Shown in pieces: positions 1 through 15,200 of a stretch of 64,000 bases of DNA (position 1 is its first letter; each line of letters opens with the position of its first letter). The DNA is from Corticium candelabrum (taxonomy: Eukaryota > Porifera > Homoscleromorpha > Homosclerophorida > Plakinidae): NCBI RefSeq assembly GCF_963422355.1, contig NC_085100.1:2875068-2939067 (forward strand), in the 5' to 3' direction. The position numbers were made by a program, and so were the translations under genes. Under the pieces are notes generated by a model. That model made no database searches. It saw only the letters and a list, made by a program, of their open reading frames with translations, and was not told the DNA's origin.

Positions 1-86
1 CGATTGTAGCCAGACGAATCCCTAAATACATATACAATTATACCACGTGAATTGGCGATTCATGTGACGGTCAATCGAGAGGTTGT
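1..86. other. 3' flank of the giant gene
   Basis: Only 86 bases beyond the stop codon are present. No AATAAA is seen on the minus strand, so the polyadenylation site probably lies outside the window. Confidence 0.4.
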
Positions 87-232
87 TTACTTCTCGTCGG
101 GTACAATCTCTTTGTTCTCCTTGTTTCCTTTGTTTGTTGTCCGAGCCCGTAGGACAAAAACGAGGATGAGAAGAGCGATGATGAGCACCACACCACCGAC
201 AGAACATCCAATAACAATTGCCGACGGTGCAC
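87..232 (-). other. Last exon: transmembrane helix and short lysine/acid-rich tail
   Basis: The acceptor lies at 233-234 and the stop codon at 89-87. The exon encodes '[18 protein letters not shown]' and 'LVFVLRAR', a single membrane-spanning helix, then a tail of about 20 residues rich in N, K and E ending 'IVPDEK'. There is no beta-catenin-binding or p120-binding cadherin tail, so this is not a classical cadherin. An unrelated reading frame covers the same bases and is discarded. Confidence 0.8.
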
Positions 233-3200
233 CTGCAATGGACACGAACAGTTACCGGTAAAGGCCGGTTCACATACCCTACGCTGGACTGACGTAATGT
301 AACGTTGACGTAACGTGCGGTAACCTCACGTTGCGAGCGTCGTCTGTGAACCAGGTTAGGATACGCTACGCTACGTTACGTTACGTTGAAATGGGATGGT
401 GTTCTATTTGCACGTGATTTTTCTGACAGATCGGCACGCTATCCCCGACATTCAAGAGAGTCACACGACCAAAAGGTCAGGGTAGATTTAAGTTACGTTA
501 CGTTGCGCTGTTTAACGTTGCGGTACGTCACATTACGTTACAATGAGATCTGTAAACCTAAGCGTCATCGAGTCATCAAATACGTACGACAATGTTTCAC
601 TCGAATAATGTCTGTGTGGTCGTCTACATTCAGAAGCGTCACATTTCATTCTTACCTGACACTGAATTTGGTGATTGTACGGATCCACACCGACCGGAGG
701 AGGAACATTGAACGGTAACTTGAACAGAAGCGGTGCCGGATAGAGACGGCTGACCGCCATCATAAGCTACCACTGTGAATAGGTATAGGTCGGATGTGCT
801 GTGATCGAGAGACCGACTAAGAATGACGACACCAGATGAAGTCACATTTAGAGGTTGATCAGCGTCTGCCACTGCCAAATCATATGTGACCATAGAATTG
901 GAGCCTGTATGAATGCATAAGAGAGTTGTTACTATACAGAACTTGTGAATACAGTAAAAGTATTGTAAAAGTCAATACCAGAATCTGCATCGGTTGCCGT
1001 CACTATGACGATGGTCGTGCCAACGGGATCATCAATAGAGATCGTGCCGGTAAATGTCTCATTCGTAAATTGTGGACGATTGTCATTGGTGTCATTGAGT
1101 GAGACGATGACGGCGGTCTCGGCCGTGAGCAAGCGCGTCCCCGCTAGAGATGCAATCACGGTAAGATGAATTTCTTTCACGTTCTCGTAGTCGAGCAGAG
1201 ATGAGTCGGATACTTGAATGTGGCCATTGTCGGTGATGCCGAATGCCTCGACACGTTTCATTGTCGGTGGTGACCGTTGATCGGTCAGTCTGTATGATAC
1301 CGCGCCACTCGACTTGTCATTAACGAGAGCTTCCACGCTTAGTACCAAACTGCCATTTGGTAAATTTTCTGATATTTCCGCACGGTATAATCGGTCCATA
1401 AAGAAGGGATGAGAGAAGACGACCGCCTCCACCACAACACGAATTGACGTTTCACTAAACAAACGTGCATCTGCGCTATCAAAAGCTTTAATAACGATTT
1501 CATAAAACGGAGTCGTTTGGTAGTTCAGCAATTCTCCTCTCGCTAATGTCAAATCAACACCTCCATTCGATTGACTGACAACAAACACACTACTGGCGTT
1601 TAGTGGAGTTTGTGAAGACACAGAGTATGAAACAGGACCTCCAACGGAGTCTACGTCTGTAGCTGTGAGAGATAAAAGTCTCCTCCCTCCCGCTGCGTCT
1701 TCTCGGACATAGACAGTGTAGCGAGAAAAGGAAAATCGAGGTGGATTGTCGTTCACATCTTGAACGTTTATGGATAAAGAAGCGACAGCAAATGCTCCCG
1801 GTATCTGGTCAGTCCTAGCAACAACGCTCACGTCGTAGTCTTTAACTTCTTCGTAGTTGAGTGACTTCGAAACCGTTAATATTCCGGTTGTAGGATTGAT
1901 GTCAATGGGAAGATGATAAGCGTTGAACAATTCATATTTCACATTACTGACGTTCGTCACTAGCTGCAGAGATGGATTCGTTAAAACAACGGTTCCTTTA
2001 CGTACATTCTCGTGAAGCGCAGAAGATACCATTAAATGTCTAAATTGAAACCTCTGCGTGACGACGACGGCTGCAGAGTAGCTGCATGACTTGGGCCGTG
2101 TTCCCGAGTCCCGTACGTTTACTTGAAAAAAAGCATCATAATAGACTGAGCCACTTCCAGAAGGCTGAGCGAGAGACGACGTAACTGCTACATAGGCCTC
2201 GCCATTTCTCTCAATGAGTCTGAAAGGAGACACATTATTGAGGAATGTTGATCTAAAATTGGAAATGTAGGAGCTAAGTTGTCCATCACTTCCATTGTCA
2301 GGGTCGACAGCCAGCAGTTTGAATACAATTGTACCCACAGAAACATCATAAGGCAACGAAGTAGCCACACTTGAAGGATTACAAACAGGAGCCGTGTTAG
2401 TAGAATGGACGCGAACGTTAATGATGGCTTTATTGTTGCATTGTGGACTTCCTTGATCAGAAGCAACGACAGTCAAACTGTACGCTTCAGCCGTCAGTAA
2501 CCGCTCAGTTGTTATCTCACCAGACTGAGAATCGATTGAGAAATCTTTATTCCCAATGAGTGAAAATAACACATTGCCGTTGAAAGTGTCGCTACCGTCC
2601 AAGTCAGTTGCTGTCAAATTCACAACAGAAGTACCAGGCAAAGCCAATTCAGACACAATAACCGTATTAGGAAATTCACTAAATGTCGGACAATATTGGT
2701 TGGGTGGAATCACAGAAATTCGAATTTTGATTGACGCCAAAAGAGAAGGTACGCCGTTATCCGTTGCAGTCAACGTAAAAACGAGTAATGTTCCTTGCCG
2801 GTCACTGACCGACTTGGCTGTTTTGACTTGTCCCGTGTTGCGGTCAACTTTGAAGTAGGAATGATCATTGTTGGAGCTGATGATTGTGTAAGTAAGACGA
2901 CCGTTCTTTCCCGAGTCTTTGTCTGTAGCTGAACGTGTTAAGACGGGAGTTCCCACTAGAGAATCACTAGCCACTGGTACAGTGACGACAGAATGATTAC
3001 CGAATACCGGTGGGTTGATGTTTGGCCCAGCCAAAATGCTACAATCGCTGCCATCATATTGAACTGCACACAGACACGTATCTGGGCCGATGCAAGTTCC
3101 CTGAGTCAAACTGGAACAGTTTCTAACTCCCGAACAGTCAGGCACGTCACACGCTGCACCGCTCCACTTGCTGTCACACGTACATTTGTCCAGTGACAAA

Positions 3201-6200
3201 CAACGACCACGACCTTCACAATATACAATATACAATATATCAGAATTTAGTTATACATAAAACGCTCTCAATATAATAGAGCAGACTGACCCGAACAGAA
3301 TCGATGTTGCTCGCACGAATAACTGCTGCAATCAGCTCCCATATATCCATAATCACACTGACACAGATCCACTTCGATACACTTGCCGTGACCAGAACAA
3401 TCATTTCTGCCTGCGCATGACGACTCGCTGCAGTTTCGTCCTTTATAACCTGGAAAACATCTACACACATCCACTCCGTTCTGTGAGACACACAAACCGT
3501 TAGAAGAACAATCATTGAGTCGAGGACAGCGGTCAGGAACAGAACAGTCGTCTCGTGTATAACCATTATAGCAACTACAAACTCCAGGAGATGTACAGTC
3601 TCCGTTTCCAGAACAATCGTTTAAACTAGTGCAAAGAGGAAGAGCACAACTTCTACCACCCCAACCGACGTCACAGAGACAGACATCAAAACCAACACAT
3701 GAACCATGACCTATCACATATCACACGGAGATATTTTAGTGTGTCAACAACAAATCATCAGGTACAGTACTGTTACCGCTGCAGTATCCGTTCACTTCAC
3801 ACGAGAAGACGCTGCAGTTGCTTCCTGCCCATCCAACATCACACTTGCACTTGTCATGATCAACACACACTCCATGATCAGAACATTCATTCACATTAAG
3901 ACACACAGCTCTCTCGTTGCACGTGATCCCTGTGAATCCTGGTGTGCACTCACACACATCTTTGGCCTTGCACAGACCATGTAAAAGACTCGTGCAGTTT
4001 TCAACTCCATAGCAAGTTGCTGTAGACAATTCCTGCTTACAACCTGTGATCAATATATCAATTTGTGCTAAATACCTGGAATATCACAGTGAGGTCCGTC
4101 CCAACCAAAATGACATTGACAGAAGCCAGACACACACTCACCATTTCTACTACAGTTGGCACATGATCCTACACGTAATACAATCAGTATTGCAAAACAA
4201 AATCATAGCACTATCATATAGTTGTGTCATAACTACCTGTACTACAGTCATCTCCATACCAACCAGGCAGACACACACAAGAACCATTGACACAGCGACC
4301 TCTGCCAGAACATTGAGTTGGACATCCTGCCAAACAAATCCATTCTCACTGTCTTCGTAAATTAACTGTCAGTGAAAGCCTTTCCTCACCAATCTGGAAT
4401 GTTTCTTGCTCTGCCAGTGATGTATCATTAGTCACTGCAACGTCAAACACGCACTCGTCAAGCCTCACTCCACTCAGTCCAAGTTGAGAGCACACAGATC
4501 GTGCCATCTGCAAAAATATTACAACAACTCTTATAACAAGATTGACTTTAACTTAATAAATATTTTAGTCTCACCTTGACAAGATCAGAATCCAAATCGT
4601 TGACACTATAAACAGGAACAAAGTTGGGATCAGTGTACGTAATGTCCAATTTGTCATCCTTGTGGAAGTTGGAGTGATTCCATGACCACGTGCCATTTAA
4701 ACCAGATCCACTAAATGTCCTATCAATTCGCCCTTAATAAACACAAAAAACAGGTCTGTTAGATTCCTGATGTGTCACACTCTTATCGAAATAAGCCTAA
4801 CATGATTTGGCAAAGTCAAGTATGCTTGTTCTGTGATATAAAAGTCCATTGGACCCCACCAGATCATTGCTCATATCTCCGTCCATATATCCACACAAAC
4901 CTTCAGTTGAGCGTTTGAATGAGGCAGTTGGTGAGAATAGTATGTTGATGAATTGACGCTGCATGCCAAAACTGTAACGCACGTCGATGGTCACAGAGAC
5001 ACCACTGGCATACTGAAATGCAATCAGAGCTACACTGCTGCCACTATTGTCATTGCTGCTTTCCATGCTGCCATTACTGAACAGAACAGCTTCAACGTGC
5101 ACTTGCTCATTATCCAAATCCAACATCAAGCCATTAGTCAAAACAACCAAGACGCCATTGATTCTACACAATTGAACAAGAACATTTAATGACATCTGAA
5201 ACAGACTAACATTATTCAACTTAACCTAAGAAAAGGTAGATCAGTAGAACTTGCTTGAGTAGGAGTTGTAATAGTGACTACACTAAAACCTGCTTTCACA
5301 GCCACAGCTCCAATGAGAGAGGCATGTTGATACTTAAAGAATCGTGTTGACATGCCAAAGTCGTTACGTTTGCTCTTGCAATACCAAAACTCTCCAATAT
5401 CAAAGAAGTCATAACTAATACCTACAATACATCAAATAATATTAGAAACTAGAACATGTATGGTTGTTCACAATCATACCGTCTAGTGTTTGTAAATGAG
5501 GATCTCCACCACCTGGTCGAGGGCGGGCTATGTGACATCCAGATCCTATCCACTGGTCATCACAAACACAATACGGGTGCCCGTCTGCGCTGTTTCCAAA
5601 TGGAATTGTACAAATGCCGTTATCAGAGCAAACTATCAAATAACAACAATTGACATGAACAGAAAAATTGAAATTGCGCGGAAATGCTCACATGGCCAGG
5701 GACTGCAGTCAGGTACATCGCAAAATGGTCCCTTCCAGCCATCAGCACAAACGGGTGGTAATCCTCCTCGTCCTTGCTTTGACTGACAACTACACACACA
5801 ATCTTGCCAAACTGGTTCCAAACCTTCTGCACAAGCCGGGCATCTAACAACAAAGAATAATATCCAAAGGTATACATATATGTACAGCATGCACTAAAAT
5901 ATTGTATACCATAACATACCTGTCATTGGGACAGCTGCATCCGCTCGGTCCCAGAGTAGCATCTTCACAGTTGTTGCACTTACAAGAGCAATCACAGTGC
6001 CCATCCGGTCCAATTACACTGACGCTGCCGTCATTGCAGATGCATCCACACTAATGAACACACATTCACCTCAGGATATCTTGCAAAGCTATGATCAAGT
6101 TTCTGTACTTTACCTCACAAGTACCGTTTGCGTTTAAATCAGCCAAACCAAAATCCGAACAGCGACATTTACAACGAATCGTCCCCGTTATATCCTTGTC

Positions 6201-9200
6201 TTCTATTGTACCGGGAGGACAAGGTTGGACACATGAGCAAGATGGGTTACCGGCACATGCGCAAGCTTGACACAAGTTGATGTTGCCAAAGCTGTGACAA
6301 GGGGCATTCCCAGGGCAATTGCAAGCACAAGGTGACGCCTGTTGCAGACACAAGCCCGTAACGATGTCTACGAGCTCTGCTGACTTCCATGGTTGAAGAT
6401 ACTTAGAAGACTTCAGATAGCGGAAGTCTAGAGTGCTCAATGCACCCACCTCTTCGATCCCTGCCAGAATATCTACGCCCAGTTTCTACAAGAATAACAG
6501 ACTCCAGTAGAATCATCCAGCTTAATACAACTCATTAACTCACTTGATTAAAATGACAGCCGTCCTCGCATTCGGTTGCTTTCCACTGACCCACTAGTTG
6601 TGGTCGGAAGTCTGCGCTGAATGAAGAAAACGCAGATGAGGTAACGGAGCTCGTTGTTAATCGGCTATTGATGAAAACAGGAATAATCGTTTCAATATAG
6701 TCAGATAGTTTATAGGGAGCAGGCCATTCTATCCCAAATGAAGGCAAAAATGTCGTTGTCAAAGACGCAGATTGACCTCTAGTCTGGCTGGTGGACGTGA
6801 ATGTTCCTGTAGGCAGTGTCTGATGAGCCTTCATTTCAACCTACCAGGGTCAACCTCACTTAATGCAAGAAACAAATCTAATCAATAACTTGAGTAAACT
6901 TACCTTCTTGTTGTACTCAAACCCAATGTTTGTACGCCACTGTATGCCAAAATTCAATGTTCCTGTTGATTCGTATTCATGAGTGAAGGCAAACTGAGCA
7001 GAGCTAGCCAGCTACAAAGAAGACACTGACTCTTGAGTGCGTATTATATAAAGAGACCACAAGGAATCTTACTGTGTAAGCAATAGAATATGAGAAGTTG
7101 GCAGAAAACAGAAGACGACCGGGTATACAAATTAGACCGATGTCTACACAGAATGATGACAACTGTTGACCAACAGACAAGGCCTCTACTCCTGATGGTC
7201 CTTCAACAGTACCAGAACTACACACAAACACGTTTCTGTTACCAAGCACTTAACAGACAGACATCACATGTTATACTCAGTTGAGTCGACGTTGACTTTG
7301 GTCTTGGTGCCCATCACTGCTCCGCCTCTAAAGTCAAAGCCAATTTTGGACACAAACGGACTAGTGTGACTGCTTCTCAGAGTCATCGTGACTGTAGGTG
7401 AGAATGAAACTTGTAATTTAGCTGTTAATTTACCTACAGAAGAAATCTAAAAATTCACAAAATTTATGCTAAATCTGCAGGTTGGAACACAAGCTGAACA
7501 CATACTTGTGATTGAATGATCTGATGGAGAAAGAAGGGAGTTCTAACCGTCTTGTTGCACCAAGTCTTTGCAATTTGCTCTTCTTGATCAGTGCTATATT
7601 CATCAATTGGACTGATGTCAAGACGGTCCGTATCAGTGGCACCTTCTCCTATCACAACAGGTCCCAACTCTCCACCACCACCAACGACAACACCAAGATC
7701 CTCATCTGGTCGACATGCAGGTCTTCCGATACCACTTGTTGGATCCAGTTCAATGTATGTCAGAGTACCGTCTGCAGAGTCAAAGTAGCTCTTAACATAA
7801 CCAGCTAATGGACCACTTGGACGGCCAACCACAGCATCACCGACAGAGATGTCTAAACTAGAAGGTAAATAGTCTTTGTAGATCAACAAACCCAACGTTC
7901 CATCACCACCCAGTCCAGTTATTGATGGAGTAACAGATATGGAAGAGGTTGTCGTGATGTCAGACTTGACTTGTACAGGAGCTCTTGATTGAGTGCAATC
8001 AGCTAGAGTTGTGTGAACAAATGTGTGACCACCAGACGAGGTTACAGACTGCACAATTTCTATAAATCCTGAGCTCTGTATGCTTACAATCCCTTCACCG
8101 TTGTCAAGTGCAAGAGTAGCAGCCGATTGTTTGGGTAGCACAATCATGTATGTTCCACTGCTATAGTCTCCAACACACTTATAAATTGCAACATTTCTTG
8201 GAACAACATATGTAACTGGTGCGCCTTCAAGAGAAGGAGTGTTGGCACTAATGATGTTCTGTAAAGCATCCGGTTCAGGAAGATGCTCTATGGCTGATTT
8301 ATGAATGAGACTTCTTAGTTGTACTTGTTCAGTGAAGTCAGCATACTTGATGATGTCTTCCAATGATGCAGAAATAGTCTTGATAATTTGGTAAGTACCA
8401 ATAGACGACACAGCAATAACCTTGTCTAAAATTCCTCCACTTTGAGAGCTCGCCAGAATGCGTCCAGGGACCAATTGTATTGGTGGTTTGGTGAAAAGCA
8501 AAGCTTCGTTTGTATCACTACTTGTTGCAGTCATTTTTGCCAGCATTCTGAAAATCACTTGATTTGGCTGAACAACTCTGATATCTGAAAAGAGGTCAAC
8601 GGAAGAGCGTCGGTCAATGTGAGGTTTACCAGCATGACGTTTCACTGGCTGAAAATTATTAGATGACGGAAATGGAAGGTGACTGGGGACTTTAGCACTG
8701 CCTAGACCTTGGCCATAGTCAGGTGTAACTCGACCATATGGGCAGCGATCTTCATCCCAGCTGTGACAAGCACTCTAAGTAAGAACAACTAATAGTTGCA
8801 AGCAATAATAAGCTATTTTGCATTATCACAAAGTCATCTATCTTACTGCACTTTGATAATAACAGTTTTCAATGTCGTGACAATGTTGACAAGTTTCATT
8901 GCTGCTCATTGGTACAGAGGAATCACACGAAGCATCACAGTCAATATTCTACACATATTAATTACAGCAAAACAAACAATTTGCAAGATACATGCACTAT
9001 GAATTCTCTACTTTGATTCTGGATGAACACTGACTGCTGATTGCACCAGGAGAATAGCAAGCATAGTAAAACCAGCTGGCACAAAGCTGCTTGTCAGGTT
9101 TATCAGACAGACCAGGAATGCACTCTTGTTGTTCATCACACCACCCACAGCCTGGCTGACGACTGCAAGCATAACAAGTTGTGTACAAGTTGCAGTAAGT

Positions 9201-12200
9201 AGTTGTACAAGCCCGACCCTAATGTTCAAGAAGTTATGCTTGTCCATTACACAAGAAGAGAACGTACAACACTTACTCTCCACCCAACTCTGCAACGGCA
9301 CTGATTTGGTCCAACACAATTACCATATCCTGAGCAGCTGTTCACATCATTGCAGTAAAATTCACTACAGTCATCACTTCTCCAGCCTCGATTGCACAAG
9401 CAAGTTGACGTCTGTCTGTCACATGATCCATGCTGCAAGCAACCATTCGGACAATCATCATCTACACAGTAGACAATAACTATCAATCTACCACTTAGTA
9501 TACATGTGCTTAGCAGTCTATGCAGTAGTTTGTCAATTCCGCCATGGATTGTCATGGTTCTAGTCTTTAAAACAACTGTGTCCACTTGAAATGTATGTCA
9601 TACTGGTACTCTCAAATTTAATATCCTTGCTATAAGAGCCCAGATACTATAGAGTACTTGGTAATACGCGAATTGATTCTGGTTATTGAAAGAGTATTCA
9701 CTGAGCTAACGATCGACACTCACTTGAAGTTTCTTTTTTGCACACGAAAGGTAAAGGCAAAGAGCAATCATGTAATTGCCAGCTGGTTGTGTTGAGTTTG
9801 AAGCACTGTTGTGCAGTAACTGCAATTTCATCAAGAGCCCGTGGCATGTAATTAAGAGGAGTACCATCTGTCCATCGCCAGAAGTTATTTTCACCAGCAA
9901 GTAGCCCCAACCAAATGCCCGGGCTTGTTAGACCATATGATATTGATGAAACACTGACACTCCTCAAGAAAGAGTCTGCAGATAACGAATGTGTGCTAGT
10001 CAACTGAGATCCAAGACCCTGAATCACAAAAGTAAATACAAATATCTATGTAAACTTGATTGCATGCAACAGATGATTGTTACTTGACAGAAAGCATTGG
10101 CTGAGTACCAATTTCTAGCCCCGCCGACATACAAATAACATGCATTGTACTCAACCCAGCCAAATGGACAAGCTGTAAACGTAAAGATGACATGATACAC
10201 TTGTAAAATTGAAGACTAGAAAAGAAGTACCTGATTGGCCATCCCATGGATTGGTGATGTCAATAGGATTAATGTCTACAGCTGCTAAACTAGACACGTC
10301 GTTTTTGTCCCTAACTCTTGCCTCTGCTTTGTTCAAGTCTGATGTGCCCCACCAGTTATTTCTAGCATCATGGCGACCTTGTCCTCTATCTCTTCCAGAC
10401 ACAAACTCGTACAAATTGGACGGATTGTAAAACAAATTTCGCAAGTACCGAGGACCAACTCCATCAGCATACAGGCTCCACCGATAGTTGGGCGTTTGTC
10501 CAATGTTAAGGTATAGAGTATTGTCTACACACTGCTGCCCACCAACAGACGACTGTGAACCCACAACCCATCTTATAACATGACGACTGGTATCATTGAA
10601 AAAAGTATTGTTAACAACATTGGCAGCGACGTTATCAATCGAAAGTGTGTCATATTGAATGCCGGCTGAATTATGACTGATTCTGTTACCAACAATGTGC
10701 AATCGAGGCTTCGAGATGTGAGTGCTTCCTAATGCACCGCTATTCAAAGACACATCAACTGTGTGACCTGCTATGTTTTGTTCTATGTCGTTATCAAATA
10801 GAGATACGTTATTTTCATAAATACCAGGTTCAAGCTTTAGACGCACTGCTCCTTCCTTGTTTTTCCAAAAAGCATTGTTCTGTATGACAACAATGTCTGC
10901 TTTACCAAGCTGGATGGCGAGACCAGCAGGTCGAGGTCCATACCTGCCGTTCATAAACTGTCCGTTTTGTCCTATGAAATTTCGTTGAATATCGAACTTT
11001 TTAGAATGAATACTAGATATGCCTTTTCTTGTTGCATTGATATCAATACCATTCCACTTGTTATCAGTCACAAAGGAATTCAGAAGTGTTACGTCAAATC
11101 GTTCATAAAACGTCAAACTAGAGTTTATGGCCAACCCGGAGAGTAAATTGCCAGTTAGAGTTAAACCAGTCAAGTAGTGAAACATGTTGCTGAAAACACC
11201 TAATTAAAAGAGAGAAAGTCACACAAACTGAGACAAATGAATATATGCGTGCACGCAGAAAACTGTATGCAGCCAGACAAGTGGCACAAGCTGATAAACA
11301 CACGAGCAACTACCTGAGACACATCTAGCAAATCTACCAAAGCACACAAACACAAAAAGATAAATAACAAATACCATTCACACAGGATACAACACGTAAC
11401 GCAACATAGCATTTACAAACAAGCTACTCACCTGGCTCACTCTGTACGTACACTAGAAAGAAGTTCTCATCGGGTTCATAAGAATGACCATCGAGATATG
11501 CTGAAGCGTACAAACTAATTGTCCCTCCTGCGCCCCCAATGTATGGAAGAGGAATGTTAGATTGAACACGTTTCCATCTGTACAAATATTTTCCATTCAC
11601 TTTCACATAGGACCTCGTATCCTTAAAGCTAGCAGCCAGTACATGGACAGAGACATAATAGTGTCGTTCTAAAATAATGTGGATATTACAAGTGCGGTAA
11701 GCTCCATTCTTCTGCACAGGAACAGGGTTGAATCTCAAATAGAACGACAAAGTTGAATCTATACCCACAAAGTCGTCTGAGCAGATATCAACTATTTGAT
11801 CGGATGGTATAGGTATGTTCCATCCCCTCTGCAGTACACTGTCTACTGACAGTGATAACCCATGATTAGAATTCTCCTCGCTTCTTAGTCCATCTATAGA
11901 GCTGGCAGGCACATTGACCAGTTGAACACCACTACCACCATTCCTTGAAATAAAGCAATCAGACAGTTGAAATGATGGCGAATTTGTCACTGTTATTCCA
12001 GTCCATGAACTCTCACTTACGTTGACTTTGGAGAATTGAACTTGCATTCCAACCACTTGCACAGCAGAAGTTCGCTCGCTGTTGGCTATTCCTGCTCTTT
12101 CAATTAGTACATTCCTCATAGTCGATATCTCCTGACCACTCCCTGCAAATCGCAATCCACTCCAATGCAGTAAAGGCAAATCCCTGATTGCAGTGGTAAT

Positions 12201-15200
12201 TTCTGAGCCTCTACACCTTGCCACTAGCTGTCCATATGAGCAGTTAGACTGTTGTAAAACATAGTTGGTGCATTGTCTCAATGATGCTTCATTTCCCCTA
12301 CAAAGTACGTGTCCCAACCAAGCTGGATTACTAGACAATCCAAATGATGGATTTGAGTACAAAGAGGAATAGTAGTAGTAGTCTGCAGAATATCCTAGTT
12401 CGTGGCAGACAACTTTATTATTCAAATAATCATGTCTAGCTTGGTAGTCCCATGGGTACAATGAGTATAAGTTCCATGGGTACCATAAGTCCATTGGGTA
12501 CCATCTCTTTGACTTCTGAACAACACACACAGGTCCCCAACTGCCATTATGAAACAATTCAACTCTACCTTCAAACTGTGTTCGTCCGCCAACTAGTCGA
12601 ATACGTCCTTCTTCTATTGGACCAAGAAAGCTGTCATCTGTCATTCTAATAGACTCGGCATCAGTCCCATTAGCTATTAATTGCCCCTCTACCAGAATGC
12701 CAGTATTATGACTAAATCGCAGTTCAACTCCTGGCTCAATTGTGAGTTTCCTCCCAGGTAACACAGATATATCTCCAGTTACAATATAAGGGCTACCCGA
12801 TGATGGTACAACTGTGTCTGCCAACACTCGTCCTCTAATGATACTATTGGGACGAATAATATCAGTAGAACGAGAAATAGTTGATGACACAGGAAGACCA
12901 AATGCAGATGTTAAATATGGAAAAAACTCTGCTGACGCCAAGCGAGAACAATAACCAAAGTCATGGATTCGATCACGAATTATACTTTCATTTGCAGTTC
13001 CCCAATAATTGTAGCTGAAATCAATAGTGTGATTTGTAGAACTCTGCACAGGAAGCTCAACTCCTAACTCAAACAGAGACTCGGGATTATCAAACACATT
13101 ATGTCTCATCAAGACTTTATCTGACTTTCTAACTACCAAAACAGCAGACCGGTTATCCAATGGTATTGTATCTGCTTCATTGATGTAGTTATTCGCTAAT
13201 TCATTATTGCAAAAATTGACGGGAATTGAAGAAAAGGTGAAGAAAGCTAGTCTCACTACATACTTGCCACCATTCCACTTGAAAGTGTTGTCTTTTATAT
13301 TCAGTGTTTCGGCTATTCCCTCAACCAAAAGAGATCCTCCAGTTCGACTGGTATGATAATAAAATTGATTAGCAGTAATTGTACCATACCAGTCACCTTG
13401 TTTATCTAGTCTCATTGCTGTGCCATTATTGGCCTTAAATACATTCTGAGTAAAGTTCAATGTGTACTGCAAACCTATTGAAGAATAGGCAACTAAGCCA
13501 TCATTGTTGTATTCAAACAAATTTTCTGAAACTTCCAATGGACACTTATAGTTTCGATTCTGGCTGCGACTTCCATCTGCAGTGATGTACAGTCCCTCTC
13601 TGCTTGAACCTACTATTGTGTTTCCTGACACATGAAGACCACATTTGTCATGATAGTAATAGTAAGGACGTATAAACATTCCCTGAGAATTGTTTACAAG
13701 TCGATTACCTACAAACTTCATTGGCTTTCGACCAGACGACTGATAAATCCCCGTGTTTCGGGAATTGACCACAGAACAATTAGAAATGGTCAACAAGCCA
13801 TAGTGTGATGCAACAGAAATACCATGTCGAATAGAGTCAACAATGGTAACGTTGTGTATCAAAGCGTCATCATAGAGAGAGTACATATAAATACCGCGAT
13901 TGCTAGAAGTCACAGCACTATTCACAATGTGGACAAACGGTTCTCCAGGAGCAGATAAGAGAGCTTCTACGTGTAAACTAAACCCAGGAGCACCAGTCTT
14001 TTTCCCAGTTGTGACCTCTACAAAAATAGCATTACCAGAAGACAGAAATGGATCACTCAATGACCTTCTGTAACCCTGAAATGAGCGCCACAAAGGGCTA
14101 GAAGATAATGGTCCATTTCTCAAAGTAAGACGATCATCATTATATAGTCTCATCGTCACCAATCGAACAGAAAGAATTGTGTTAGGAGGACCATAGAGAA
14201 CAACAGAACAAGTGATTCCAGGTAAATGTTCATCTTGAGACATGCCAATATAAGCTCCATCTTCAGGATCTATCGATATGTTGTGTACATCTGAGCAAAT
14301 AGGCTGAAAGTCTGTGTTGCCATCCAGGGATGAACTGTAATGATGTACTCGAATGCCATAGCCAGTCACATTATGAACCATTATTGCATCAATGGTCAAA
14401 TTTTTCCCTCTTGGTCTTCTTACAGATACACCATCTCCCCTGCTGTTCATAACCATCAAACCAGCAATTCTAGCCTCTTCATGCAGAAAACTGACTTCCA
14501 TTCCTGTAGAAGCACAATCCCTTATTGTTACACCAATTGTCTCTGGAGGTCTAAAGTATGCTTGTATAGCAGGAACAGTCTTGTAGGTCCACTGACCAGC
14601 ACCAATAATCTCAGTATACCTCAGTCGTGACATGGGAATTTGATGTATTCCATCGACTGACGCAACAGAACTAGTGGGAGCAAAACGAATTCCTGACCAA
14701 TAATGTCCTAATGGTCGTTGGTATGAATTTGATCTGGAGCAACTAAGACGTGCAATAAGAAGACAGTCTGACTGTGCTGAATAGAAGCCTGTATTAAAGG
14801 CACAGCTATTCATTGCAGAGCCATTCATTGCAGAGAAATTTGGACACTCAAAGTTAAGCACAACAGGTGTTCCCAAGATGGGGAACCACTCAATTCTGTC
14901 CAAGTAGCCACTGTCATAACCAAGTTGAATGCAAAAACCTGTACCTAATGCAGTAATAGATGTGTAGTCAAGACTTTGAAATGCAAAACAAACTGAGTAC
15001 CACGTGTCCTGAAATTTTAACTCAAGAATTCCGTTAGCACTTGTGCTATAATACATACCATCTTTGATACGAACAACTGATTCATCATCATCGTAAACAT
15101 TTGACCTTTGAAAGTGTGTAAATGTAACTGGTTGACTAGGTAAGCCTTCAGTCAGCAGTTGACCTTCAACCAGCATTCCCACATTTGGTTGAAATCTCAA

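Noticed and set aside
52-261. Plus-strand 69-codon frame and the minus-strand 83-codon frame over the last exon
   Set aside because: Shadows of the membrane-helix exon; only the frame with the splice acceptor at 233-234 gives a hydrophobic helix and a stop at 89-87.
979-3213. Separate classical cadherin gene
   Set aside because: The exon joins in frame to EGF exons upstream and to a short non-catenin tail downstream; there is no own signal peptide or promoter.
9008-9319. 103-codon minus-strand frame overlapping the PSI exon
   Set aside because: It lies in a different frame from the EGF/PSI exons, whose Cys patterns and junctions are much better.
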